Of a stretch of DNA of 64,000 bases, positions 24,801 through 35,380 are shown piece after piece. The notes under the pieces are model-generated. The model did not search any database and was not told the DNA's origin. It worked only from the letters and a program-made list of their open reading frames with translations. Every line of letters starts with the position of its first letter. Position 1 is the first letter of the stretch. Source of the stretch: Beroe ovata (Eukaryota > Ctenophora > Nuda > Beroida > Beroidae); contig CAMPET010000025.1 of NCBI GenBank assembly GCA_946803715.1, forward strand, positions 227,246-291,245. Direction: 5' to 3'. The position numbers were made by a program, and so were the translations under genes.

Positions 24801-25312
24801 TCCTGTATTTCGTGTACTACGTTGCGTTTGGGAGCTCCTCTGACACTGACACGAATGAAAACACTGTCGAAAAGTTCGCCACTATGTTCCTGTTTGTTTC
24901 CACGTGGAGCTGTGTTGTGGTTTCTCTACTGGTAAACCAACAGTTCAGAACATTTACAACCGATCTACTTAGATGTAAGAGGAAATCTCGATGCAGGATA
25001 TCTGTGCAGAATAACAGTGAAAGAAGACATTCCCGCATAAGTGTCAGACAAACAAATTCGGTAGGAGGAACCAGGAAAAATTAACACCGATCACAGAACC
25101 CAACTATTGCCATACCTAGGTAAAAACTGAAAAGGAATTAACGACTTACTTATTAGTTCCGGAAGAATCCCCCCGTCCAGATACTCTTGTTTCCTGGCTT
25201 TACTTCCGATAACGCGGTTCTTGATGTGCCGTACCGCGCCATACAAGTTCTCCGGGTCGTTATCTTTGAGCAACCGCACAGCGTCTAGGTCTGATTCACA
25301 CTTGACAGGCAT
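15828..25312 (-). CDS. ARMC8: ARMC8, armadillo-repeat subunit of the CTLH/GID ubiquitin ligase
   Basis: Scaffold of the CTLH (GID) E3 ubiquitin-ligase complex, present in cytosol and nucleus. Seven exons with consistent phases: 25312-25150 (starts MPVKCESDLDAV); 23190-22259 (main armadillo block, includes EDIRKNIIEGENI as in human EDIRKKIIETENM); about 22167-21988 (SCLHSLSRSVKQLRTT, then LLLDFSPSK); about 21855-21705 (VKLNGVWALMNITYKA); 16628 to about 16522 (KALGLLRNIL); about 16348-16139; about 16004-15828 (DRQNKLKEMG, ends ALQYFQ, stop). About 640 residues against 673 in human, so essentially complete. Two introns host other genes: the 5.1-kb intron 16629-21704 holds three, and intron 1 (23191-25149) holds one. 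An AG lies 12 bases before the chosen ATG; an out-of-frame ATG sits 5 bases earlier. Confidence 0.92.
17027..18133 (+). CDS. Rhodopsin-family GPCR, intronless, atypical DRY
   Basis: Intronless 368-residue seven-helix receptor on the plus strand, opposite to its host ARMC8. Helices at about 30-53, 62-86, 103-125, 146-167, 191-218, 233-258 and 278-301. The short N-terminus has two N-glycosylation sites (N2, N15). At the end of helix 3 the usual D/E-R-Y is TGKV, so Arg3.50 is Lys. The helix-3 cysteine that pairs with the second outer loop is missing, and NPxxY in helix 7 is replaced by ISNFYIY. It shares WVLG and other blocks with the receptor at 24092-25084, so the two are paralogues. Ligand unknown. 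A candidate peptide-precursor gene lies 2.5 kb away in the same intron. Start chosen at the first Met; M5 or M6 would also serve. Confidence 0.85.
   Translation: MNFSMMSDTSPDLSNRTLFGIKNDGVRYTWASYNLFIFISSVIGDSIIIVSSIKYNSIRLHKFIVVIIQHIAVCDLIISVMTVFPRTLSLLADDWVLGKTMKYFAAYSIYYFYGVSLLLICAMTTGKVIIMKFPIRARFLSAANGHVICGLLWVICLCSIMTPIIIDRHDITFDHRTYDCRIRFSADIYKWLKPLLIAVFTLVPNIAVVVNTILLLAIARDVAKRGKESLRWQGVITTIMVAAVYCISILPYTIYTFIGYSGAAFADNPHSFFRTHYNRIVKSFIFLNTISNFYIYSMTVASFREFLVARLRTSGLMKSPLHQSSIVIARRYNSISEKVGQFLSVKNELLVSHSVILIVDNLHKECPF
18755..20152 (-). CDS. Secreted pseudo-papain / C-type lectin / sushi protein
   Basis: Intronless 465-residue secreted protein. A signal peptide (about 1-21) is followed at once by a papain-like (C1A) domain, residues about 26-248, with no inhibitory propeptide. 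It keeps the DWR opening, GALEW-like ALEW, YLIDC, SGPI-like QSGPII and VGW landmarks. The catalytic CGSCWAFS is CGGAVVPFS (Cys to Ala44), the His of NHAV is not there (RIVATFVGW), and the Asn of KNSWG is lost, so it is a dead protease. A C-type-lectin-like domain (254-397; WIGL, WSWVNG, FVCG) follows with only the outer Cys pair (C271, C394) and no EPN/QPD motif. A sushi/CCP domain (C402, C439, C452, C463) ends it. Probably an extracellular binding or immune-recognition protein (inference). It is nested in the ARMC8 intron on the same strand. Confidence 0.85.
   Translation of the reverse strand: MAVSLLCVFMLTAVMTPLSSGQADIDWRGEFMAPVRDIKGCGGAVVPFSVLAALEWHVGQITGQLIPLSAQYLIDCGVNDRSGERMNRCQGDGVAAVIRQVMREQYIPYQSDYGYLSNFAAGRCELSGAKNMRNALADVWVHGFEPIGQTPEAIRAALQSGPIIDTLNVGSMFHEASNKIQTDDECVKDPERIVATFVGWQSNNGNPYYIVRGVDGEDVGKDGYFKYADNRENERCGYTRQAYSLSVGPRREVEYQLGVGRLNFREARGWCREQLGPGWDLAHIPTEMHDLQVYDMFTEKFGSEKSRDDSFNVFWIGLFDTRSGDDPGAKSWSWVNGRWNVPMTEITGTEIKFSRFGGNDKYRFGAMRKVNRGEESFRGAWTTRRGVEKLRFVCGRYRSEECPRISSNSVRNARRVENFSPAGESSLEIVDGTTARVECMEGFTLSGGEGLCQSGQWTNLPTCEL
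20644..20880 (-). CDS. Putative neuropeptide precursor with QS...aromatic-Gly peptides
   Basis: A 78-residue frame starting at the ATG at 20880 (an in-frame ATG 60 bases earlier would add 20 residues and hide the signal peptide). Residues 1-17 (MLSRYFMLLCFFCLVTG) look like a signal peptide. The rest is a string of look-alike peptides, all beginning QS and ending aromatic-Gly: QSIEFG followed by RR, three copies of QSPGWG, and QSPDPLYYG followed by SR. Each Q is preceded by EP, EE or EEE. In cnidarian precursors, peptides are often cut after acidic residues, Q becomes pyroglutamate and C-terminal Gly gives an amide. On that model the products are pyroGlu peptides ending in Phe-, Trp- or Tyr-amide. 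The GASEEEQSPGW unit also makes a DNA-level repeat. A TATA box lies 72 bases upstream. It sits in the ARMC8 intron near a GPCR. Confidence 0.7.
   Translation of the reverse strand: MLSRYFMLLCFFCLVTGRYLEPQSIEFGRRGASEEQSPGWGASEEEQSPGWGASEEEQSPGWGASEEQSPDPLYYGSR
20660..20800 (-). repeat. Tandem 33-base coding repeat of the peptide precursor
   Basis: Near-identical GACGCACCCCAACC-GGGACTCTG units on the plus strand, each coding one GASEE(E)QSPGW block. Unit length varies between 30 and 33 bases by one Glu codon. Confidence 0.85.
20950..21704. other. Intron interior, no further gene
   Basis: Rest of the large ARMC8 intron up to exon 4. No coding signal; the short plus-strand frames here lack known motifs. 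Confidence 0.4.
20952..20959 (-). promoter_or_regulatory. TATA box of the peptide-precursor gene
   Basis: On the minus strand this reads TATAAATA. It is 72 bases before the ATG at 20880, which leaves room for a start site about 30 bases downstream and a 40-base leader. It indicates that the nested gene has its own promoter. Confidence 0.55.
23233..23291. repeat. (TG)n microsatellite with single N
   Basis: TG repeats on both sides of an N at 23264, in ARMC8 intron 1. The N probably marks a contig join over an unresolved repeat length. Confidence 0.9.
24092..25084 (+). CDS. Rhodopsin-family GPCR, intronless, atypical DRY
   Basis: Intronless 330-residue receptor in ARMC8 intron 1, opposite strand to the host. 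Helices at about 10-32, 45-67, 82-106, 124-145, 185-213, 223-247 and 261-283. Helix 1 has the GN motif (VGNCLILYG). The EWVLGTTFCQIM stretch gives the helix-3 Cys, with a CC pair in the second outer loop. DRY is replaced by VNKLL (Arg3.50 to Lys), and helix 7 has no NPxxY (STWSCVVVSLLVNQQF). The tail is basic and Ser-rich (RCKRKSRCRIS...), a plausible phosphorylation region. It is a paralogue of the GPCR at 17027-18133, with the same lysine substitution and the same host gene. Ligand unknown. Confidence 0.85.
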   Translation: MTDYSSGSLVPYHIWIHLSLILAIVGNCLILYGAHHRAIKLDTLSVWILQNLAVVDGANSLMLMVPILTALYNGGEWVLGTTFCQIMFVYKYVGFFANLILTNALSVNKLLRCLFPLRGMTSSRKERILVTMVTAVWSTLPPIWSSFGAWSTPPFLDVSYCASTFMCCGAWSGTVQPWHKICDTVIATVSGALPSVTLIIVNSILVCYALKKSTRPTNKANIGLMVGVTTASITPWLLYFVYYVAFGSSSDTDTNENTVEKFATMFLFVSTWSCVVVSLLVNQQFRTFTTDLLRCKRKSRCRISVQNNSERRHSRISVRQTNSVGGTRKN

Positions 25313-25720
25313 TTCATTGCTACTGAATATATTGTGTGGTTATGGCGAAAGATAAATATATGAAATGAGCAATGTTCGTAATTGAAGGAGGCATGTTACA
25401 CTGTAAAATATGTTGTTATCTATTACATTAGACTCAGTGAGGGGAGAATTCTCGATACAAATACAAGTTAATTCACATTTTACACCGGCAAGGAAATATT
25501 GGTGACAAAGTCGCTCTAACATATGAGGCGTTGGACCTAGGCTTACCAGCCAGTGGTAAGTTAGGGCTGTCCAAAGTTAAGGCAGCAGGATAATGCTAAT
25601 AAAGACACATTAACAGCATTATAATATCAAGTTATGAGTCCGCATCGAATACATTCGATACATGTAACTACCATGAATAACAATTCTTATGTACATGTCA
25701 CTCGTCTCTGAGCGCTGTCT

Positions 25721-28304
<2,584 letters not shown>

Positions 28305-28816
28305 TTCTAAACAATATTATACGGTGTTGATACAAGAGTAATGCTACGTTGTGTGAATACTGCTGAGTATGAAATATAGCTAACGCTTACAACATACGTC
28401 ATACAATGCATGGAATTTAAGTAAGGCCAATTGGCAACTATATGACCGTAACACAGATCATCAAATTTACAATCTACTGTTGGACTAAATCAAACTATCA
28501 AAACCAACTCTTTATAACACAATGATCAATTCTTGAATGATGTAAACACAAACACAAATAGTTCCCGCTAACCAAGTACGAGATTATGTATGATCTCAGA
28601 CTGAACCAGTATCCATATGAAACAGATGTCATCAATAAGTCATTTTACATAAGTCATCACTGCAGCATCAGTGAAGAAACAGCTCTTACAATAAAACATT
28701 AAAAAATCAATAATCAAAACAAGAAAATACAGCTAAAACATCTTTACATGTTTACCAATCAATTTGACACCACACTCAATGCACGCTATCATTGAAACCA
28801 CTAAAAAGACATAAAA

Positions 28817-30469
28817 TCAGGAATTTTTGGAGCTGTTCTTATGAAGATCACTTGCTGTTTCCACATCGATGTCCAGGGCACTCTTAGCCTCTGAACAAAT
28901 ATCGAACCTGCAGTACATCCTCGTCCACAACAACATGTCCCTGTCCTCAGTTGATGGCTTTAACACGTGTGAGTTATCACTGGACATGTCAACTCCAGAA
29001 TCAAAGTACGGATTGAGGAAATCATTGATATTCTCCCAGAAGTAACCCCATATCGAGAAACATCGCTCAGCAAGTCTTTGCCGAGTTCTGTCCTTTTCGT
29101 TGTTCCCAAGGAAAGTACCAAACTTCCCCGATGTCAACATGTCATATAACTCAACCAGGTAGTTCTCATTAAACTCAAACTGGGTTGGAAACTGGTTCAT
29201 CAGCTGGTAGACACAGTCGAGAAACTGGAGAAATATCGGAGATATTTCATCAGGATTCCGGTGTAGCAGTGAACAACGATCGACAAACTTGTGTCCAAAC
29301 GCCAACCACTCCTTCTCGACTAGGATCTGGAATCCATTGAGAGTCCTGTAGAATGGGTCTAGCATGATCTGTGAGAGAGAAGAGGTTTGCGAGGTTCTGT
29401 CCCAACCATCTGAACAGTGAATGAGGACAGAGTAAGCTTCCGCAGATATGGCGTGAGCGATAAACTTGGCTGTTTCCAGAACAATCCTGCCGTGTGTAAG
29501 CCATCCTGAGTCTTCTATTCCAGAGAGATGAGCAGATGGACTCATAGCTGTCTCAACAGTGTTCCTCAACTTCCCCAAACTTTCTCTCATCACATGAATG
29601 TTTTGTATAGGAAAATTGACATACAGACCATCACTGTAATTCTTCACATCCTCATATCCCTTACCTCCTGCTCTGTTAGCAATAGCATTGACCTTCGGCC
29701 GGGTATCTACAATGTAAATCTTGTTGTACCTGCCCTTCTTGTTGGCCATCCTGATACAAGTCACCATCTTCTCATCAAACTCAGACCGGTTCATGGTGAT
29801 TCCCACACAGGGCTGACTACACCGGCATATTGCTGCACCGGACAGCTCATACAGATACGACAAGGCCGGTAGTCGGTTTTGACTCCGAAACTTAGCACTT
29901 CCCTTCACGATTTCGGTTGTAGCTTCCCTAGGAACAAACAGCCAGCTGGGATAGGTTGGACAGAGGCTGTAATTCTCGTTAAGAGGACTATAAACCCAGT
30001 CATTGTTTGGAACCCCAAACCTGGCATACTCAATGTTGATATCGAATATGTGCCAGCCAGATGACTGAGATGCTAGACAATGCAGAGCATTCGGTCGATA
30101 GTTCAAAACAGCTATCTCCTCAATTGAAACAGGCTTTGATAGACGATTTAAAGTTTTCTCGAAATCATTCGCATCAGGTTCTTTCCTGAAAATGAATTTC
30201 AGGACAAGGAATGTTTTGCATCTGATGTACAGTGGCGTACCAGATGAAGTCAAGTTGAGACGTTCAATGGAATCTATCTGACAGTGAGGTACTTCAACTT
30301 CACCACCAGGTATACTCTGCAATCCTTTTGAAGTGGTGTCCGTATCATCACATTTGAATAGGAATGAGGTGGGATATGTGTACAATGTGCCTGTAATGTA
30401 GTTCTTGCTCACTCGCAGGTTTCTTTGCAGCTTGACTTTCTCAATGCATGGCCGCGATATGTATTCCAT
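28817..30469 (-). CDS. Myotubularin-related phosphatase (MTMR6/7/8 group), one exon
   Basis: Phosphoinositide 3-phosphatase acting on PI3P and PI(3,5)P2 in endosomal traffic. A 550-residue uninterrupted frame with an N-terminal PH-GRAM domain (about 1-110), then a myotubularin domain: ELYVPR-like WLFVPR, FRSQNRLPALSY, AAICRCSQP, DTRPKVNAIANRA, GYE, IQNIHVMRESL and the active-site HCSDGWDRTS (Cys352, Arg358), so it should be active. It resembles MTMR6/7/8 but stops about 70 residues earlier and lacks their C-terminal coiled coil. The ATG at 30469 is chosen because the sequence from there aligns with the MTMR6 start. The longer upstream frame crosses a strong acceptor (TTTTTCTTCTCAG, exon start 30493). 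A single coding exon is unusual for this family and may reflect a retrocopy. Confidence 0.92.
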   Translation of the reverse strand: MEYISRPCIEKVKLQRNLRVSKNYITGTLYTYPTSFLFKCDDTDTTSKGLQSIPGGEVEVPHCQIDSIERLNLTSSGTPLYIRCKTFLVLKFIFRKEPDANDFEKTLNRLSKPVSIEEIAVLNYRPNALHCLASQSSGWHIFDINIEYARFGVPNNDWVYSPLNENYSLCPTYPSWLFVPREATTEIVKGSAKFRSQNRLPALSYLYELSGAAICRCSQPCVGITMNRSEFDEKMVTCIRMANKKGRYNKIYIVDTRPKVNAIANRAGGKGYEDVKNYSDGLYVNFPIQNIHVMRESLGKLRNTVETAMSPSAHLSGIEDSGWLTHGRIVLETAKFIAHAISAEAYSVLIHCSDGWDRTSQTSSLSQIMLDPFYRTLNGFQILVEKEWLAFGHKFVDRCSLLHRNPDEISPIFLQFLDCVYQLMNQFPTQFEFNENYLVELYDMLTSGKFGTFLGNNEKDRTRQRLAERCFSIWGYFWENINDFLNPYFDSGVDMSSDNSHVLKPSTEDRDMLLWTRMYCRFDICSEAKSALDIDVETASDLHKNSSKNS

Positions 30470-30831
30470 CAGCTCATTTCTCCATGCCCTGTTCTGAGAA
30501 GAAAAAGTGTAAAACGATGTTGACATATAATAAGAATGAGGTCGATCCGATATTATCAGTGAAAAATGACATGTAGTAATAAGGAGACAAATTGTGGGTT
30601 TGAAAGTTTGAAACTAAATCAATGTTGAAAAAAGACCTACTCATTGTGATAAAAAGAATTATTGTTCTAAGAAAATCTCGCCAAAACAGTGCTTGATAGA
30701 ACAAGAAGGTGCTGTGGCCACTCACAAGAACTTGTCGTCATTACTTCCTTACCAAATACAAGTAGAAATAAATTATTTACAGAACAATACACCCAGTAAA
30801 AAGTTGTCTCTGAACCCCATTCTGACTGCTA

Positions 30832-32118
30832 TCAAACATCCAGTTTCTGGATAATGGTAACAAATGGACAAAAATCGAGATCTTCCTCAACTTTATCTAA
30901 CTTGCATTTTAACTTAACACAAATATCATCATAAGAGTGCTGTCCATCTAAGACATCGTTCTTCAGATATTCAGCAAGTTCTTGAGGAAAGCTGCTTACA
31001 TCGTTAGATGACGCAACTGGGTATTTATGCAAACGCTTCAGTATACCTTTCAATAAACCAAATTCTACTAAGCGCCTTTCATTGATGTTTTTCAGGAATG
31101 GTTTTTCATAGAGTAATATTCTCTTCAGTTTGATTCCAGACTGAAAAGTTTCATACAAGTTGAAAATATCTACCCAAGAAGGAGGCAGTTCATCGTCAGA
31201 GATCATAACATATTGAATGCATTCTTCTTGCAAATCTCTGCTCTGAATAAAGGTATGGATGACACTGGTGACATAGTATGTGTTTGAGTATCGAATTGGT
31301 GAGATCACTGAGGCCACATTGTAATAAATCAGGCTTTGGATACATTTCTTCACTAATGCTATGTCTAACAGAGATATCTCAGCCAGCAACCTGAAATGAA
31401 AGCAATAAAGTTTGGACCATGAATCATGCCCCAATAATACATTTAACAAGTAACAAGCATGAAACTACCTGACTGGTTTGATATTGTCGAAGTATAAGTA
31501 CAGTTCCTTTAGAGTGAGGTCCCATGCAGGGCATTCCTCTAAATTTGAAGTAATGATTGGAACATCACTGTCTTTGACATATGGAGGTTCACAGAAATGT
31601 CCATCATCTATGTATGATAGTTTTATGACATTGAGTTCATCAATGACATTCACATTGCAACAGCCTTCACTGTTTATCCCATTGTATATCTGGTCAATTA
31701 TGTTCCTTATCCTAGCATCTTTTCCTTCAGATGACAAGAACTGATTTTCTTGTTCAAATATTGCAAAATATTTCACAAGTTTCTTGAGAATTTTTTCATA
31801 GGGTGCTGCAAGAGCCCCAAGTTTAGTTATAATAACAATATTGAAGATAGAAACCTCTCTGCCATTCTGAACAGCATTTGAATGAGGAATTTCAACAGGA
31901 ATACCAATTGTCTGGAAACCAAACAGCTGTGTGACAATCAAATTACCATGGAGCTGCCTACTTTTTGTCACGAAGAAGTTCTCCAATTTTTTGAAAGTTG
32001 TCTCAGGGATGATACCTGAGGGTACTTGATAGGATAGCTTTATACCATAACTATTGTCAAACTCAACGAATAGTACTGCAACAATGCCATTTTCATAAGA
32101 AGGAACAGAGCCTTTCAT
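30832..32118 (-). CDS. NPRL2: NPRL2, GATOR1 subunit
   Basis: GATOR1 (DEPDC5-NPRL2-NPRL3) is the GTPase-activating complex for RagA/B that switches off mTORC1 when amino acids are scarce; NPRL2 carries its catalytic Arg finger. Two exons: 32118 to about 31468 and about 31393-30832, joined in phase 2. Landmarks: LFVEFDNSYGIKLSYQVP (human FFSEFHPTLGPKITYQVP), AAPYEKILKKLVKYF, SDVPII, WDLTLKELY, IQSLIYYNVASVISPIRYSNTYY, ERRLVEFGLLKGILKRLHKYPV and HSYDDIC. About 402 residues against 380 in human, so complete. Its stop is 362 bp before the start of the myotubularin on the same strand. Confidence 0.93.
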
Positions 32119-32669
32119 TGTATCATTCCCATTGACTTTAAGGCATCAATCATCAAGCTCATATCTGAATCCTGAATGCATAAACAAACATCTGAATGAG
32201 TAATGAGTATTAGATAGTTAGTGGGATAAATTAGTAGACCAATCAATAAACTAAAAAGTATTATTCACCTATACCCAAGTATCTTGCCATGAAATAAGTA
32301 AAACAGTAATCATAAAATGCAGGTTTTTCCCTACAGTCAGTGCCATGCAATCTTGATTGGGACTGACAGGGTATCAATTGCACATGGGGAATTGGAAGCC
32401 GACAAAACCGGTCTCTGATTGTCATGTTGTATGTCAGAGCACAAACATTGAATTGAATTGCATGCAATCACACCACATATGGTCACTAAGCAAATGCTGT
32501 AGCATTGTAGCAATAAATCAATCTCAATTGCTGGGTCAGTCATGCCAGGCAAGTAAAGGAGATTGCTACAAACTGCAAACATAAAAATCTTGTATTCTTG
32601 TATTTCAGTTTCATGTCACTGACTCACGCAGCGTGGGAACATTGAACAACCGACAGCATCTGCATCGCC

Positions 32670-32747
32670 ATTGCCGGATGTTATCTGTCCACTGTTTTTT
32701 GCGCGCGCAAGAAACTCAAACAGTGGACAGATTATAACATTCGGCAA
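32670..32747. mobile_element. 78-bp MITE-like element with 7-bp target duplication
   Basis: Imperfect terminal inverted repeats of about 27 bases (TTGCCGGATGTTATCTGTCC at the left, its complement at the right) around a GCGCGC centre. It is flanked on both sides by CATCGCC (32663-32669 and 32748-32754). Copy 2 of the segment has a single CATCGCC at 45641-45647 and no insert, so the empty site is preserved. Confidence 0.8.
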
Positions 32748-32867
32748 CATCGCCAAAATTTTCGCGCAGCGTGACCCAAATACTATGCGACTTTTCACTA
32801 GATCACCTACACCAAGTGAAATAAAAGGCGCGCAACGCGAATTGAACCTGTGCACAATCAACAATGA

Positions 32868-32982
32868 TTGTAGGATTTTACCCTACCGTCGGTGCGCGCG
32901 ATTTTCAATCCGCCCCGACGGGATAAAATCCGCCCCGACGGGGATAAAATCCCGCCAGCAAGGGTAGGGTGAAATCCTACAA
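32868..32982. mobile_element. Short MITE, 20-bp TIRs, in copy 1
   Basis: Begins TTGTAGGATTTTACCCTACC and ends with its complement (one mismatch). CAACAATG lies on both sides, at 32859-32866 (one base before the element) and 32983-32990, as a probable target duplication. The interior has a short direct repeat around CGCCCCGACGG. The same element sits in copy 2 (45723-45811) at a different site. Confidence 0.75.
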
Positions 32983-33418
32983 CAACAATGCGCATGACAA
33001 CTGCACTGCACAATCGCCGCTCCAGCTCCAAAGAAATGCTCCCGCGCTCGCGCTGCGTGACCCAAATAGTCTGCAAATACTCCACAGGCCACACGTGACA
33101 CGGCTGCGCGGCTCCATGCCATTGTATACTATACGACTTTTCATGATCTGATCATATTCACCGAGTAAAAATGAAATAAGGGCCAGGGGTGCGCAATTCA
33201 ACGTGTGCAACTGCACAGCTACAGAATTAGAATATAATGAAATTTTCTAAAACATAGCTGATTGTCGATCGATGATAGACGGACCCTGTCGAGAATTTCG
33301 TTTTGCGCGCGCTTGCAAGTTGCATCAGCGGTCTAGCATCGCCAGACAACATTGAACATAGCATTGCATAGCTGAGTTTATTCAAACATGCATAGCTATA
33401 GTGCATATAGTATATATG

Positions 33419-33488
33419 CCATGTCGCCCATGCCTTGCCATGTATATGCCATATACAATATACATGGCAAGGCATGGGCGACATGGCA
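33419..33488. repeat. Perfect 28-bp inverted repeat (hairpin)
   Basis: 33419-33446 and 33461-33488 are exact reverse complements (GCCATGTCGCCCATGCC...), with a 14-base loop. Copy 2 has only a decayed remnant at about 46138-46175. Confidence 0.95.
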
Positions 33489-33754
33489 TTTTAGAATCAG
33501 AGCTGCACTAGTGCACTGCAGGTACCTAATTACAAATTAGCGTTTGGCTGTCGATGATAGCCCCTGTCGAGAATTTCATTGCGCGCGCGCCGCAAATCAT
33601 TCTCAGCCGCAAATCATTCTCGCGGCTCGCGTCAGCTGGGCCTAGCATCGCCAGGCAAATTAGCGTACTAGCGTAGCGCCGTAGCATGGCACTAGCATAG
33701 CCCACTAGCCCAAAACATCGACAGTATACGGATACCCTGGCCCTGTTATAAATC

Positions 33755-33838
33755 TGTTAAATCATGGACCCGGTGATTAAATTTAACAGAGTAACATGTT
33801 ACTCTGTTAAATTTAATCACCGGGTCCATGATTTAACA
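33755..33838. repeat. Perfect 84-bp palindrome
   Basis: Arms of 42 bases with no spacer, centred between 33796 and 33797 (GTAACA|TGTTAC). Every base pairs from 33755 to 33838 and pairing stops just outside. Copy 2 (about 46298-46335) carries a shortened version. Confidence 0.95.
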
Positions 33839-34536
33839 AGGAACCCTTTCAATGTTTCAGGCTAGTTGGCTATGCTACGCCAGGTCCCTCTGATTCTAAA
33901 ACAACATGTAATGATCATAGCATAATGGTAAACAAATAGATGGCAGATGCAATGCAACTTGACGAGAGAATTAATCGAAATCTAATTCTGTATTCTGTAA
34001 TTATCAAACTATAAAAACGTTAACTTTAAAGGTCTCACTGTTTTAATATAAATCCGTACCTAAATCCGCTTTTTACATCTTGTACTTATTACTCAACATA
34101 CAATTACAAAAGAGTTAATTTTGTAATTTTGTATCTACAAAACTGCTATAAACTATTTATTCTGGATTATATTACGAACTCAAAGTATAACCAAACTCAG
34201 TGCAAACTCAAAGTAGCAAACCTCAGTGCACATCAACAACGAAGCATTTTTAGTTTATGTTATTCACAAATCTTTATTTAAACTTAACTGTTCATTAGCA
34301 TCAGATGATACCCAGTAACCCATCTCATGCAATATGAAACGAACTTGCATCGAGGATTATTTTGCATGGATTGCAGCAGCCATTTCAACCGCAAGTGGAC
34401 TTAAGTGGACGTTTCTTCCAAAAAGGCATTGATATTGATAAACAATCGGAGCATGTATTTTACCGGCCACTAATCAACAGTGGTTACCGATAGGAATGCT
34501 CTGAGGAAGTCATTATAAAAGACCTTGCCAGCGGAN

Positions 34537-35380
34537 AGAGTCCGTTTCGGACAACAGTCCGCTTCGGACAAGAGTCCTAGAATCGGGCCAACCGGACACT
34601 TGTAACTAACTTCGGATCGTTTGTGTGGCCTACATCAACATAATTTTCGGTGAATAGATCAAAATTTTGAAAAAGTTTCCCATCATAGATTTCTCGTTTG
34701 AATAAAAAAAGTGTGGCAGATGTAGGAGCAATAGTATGCACTGTGCACCGAGCACTGAGCAGTTTCAATGCTGCCAGAACAGTAAACTTTGTTTTCAGGG
34801 TCGGAATTCTCCCATTAACATTTGTTTACATTCTATATCTTATCGATAGCATATATCATTGGTATATTGTTTTCCCTCAGACATGTGCCAATGGTCAACG
34901 GACATAAAATGAGCTATTTCTAGTCATATACCAGCGTTGCTGGCTGTCCTCGCAAAGAGTCACACTCATCATAGGATTAGCCAATGCACCGCTACAAAGT
35001 GACTGCATAGAGCCTTGTCTCCCACGGAATTCGTATAATGTCAGTACTAAGTATTATCCCTGCTCAACGACATGTTGTAGTTGTCCGCCTGCAAACAGAT
35101 AATGTGTTAAGCACGAAGTACAAAATAGTGCAGGTGAAGAGTATCAGTAATCAATGAAATTCATAATCACTCACCATGACATGGACACATGCCCACCGAT
35201 GGTAACAGCACGTATCGATGTAGTGGCGGTGGTTGGCAGTGGAAAGGAAAAAAACTGGAGTGTCGACGGTGCAAAATCGCTCCAGGTAAGATCTATAGGG
35301 GAAAATTAGTTTAGAAGAAGGAATTTTTTTGAATCATCTCAACAATTACTTAAATTGAATTGAATAAGGATAAGCAGTAA
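34537..35380. other. Spacer downstream of the polyprotein gene
   Basis: Starts right after a single-N join. It contains near-repeats of AGTCCGNTTCGGACAA at 34543-34575, a short inverted motif. No exon is certain; a plus-strand frame at about 35176-35285 ending at a GTAAGA donor has no partners. Confidence 0.4.

Larger units (their letters stand above)
32377..34535. repeat. Duplicated 2-kb segment, copy 1 (with EFCAB6 3' fragment)
   Basis: Aligns collinearly with 45211-47034: it starts at the same ATTGCACATGGGGAATTGG and ends at GACCTTGCCAGCGGA, directly before the N at 34536. Its last part (about 34330-34535) is nearly identical to copy 2 and includes the final ~75 coding bases and stop of EFCAB6. 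The middle has diverged by indels and repeat insertions: copy 1 has an extra 78-bp inverted-repeat insert, an 84-bp palindrome and a 28-bp hairpin, and lacks about 150 bp present in copy 2. Confidence 0.9.

Noticed and set aside
32616-33216. Overlapping 80-codon frames on both strands in the CpG-rich repeats
   Set aside because: They arise from MITE and repeat sequence and are not kept between the two copies of the segment.
35176-35285. Plus-strand exon-like frame ending at a GTAAGA donor
   Set aside because: No partner exons and no domain; its strand disagrees with the neighbouring polyprotein gene.
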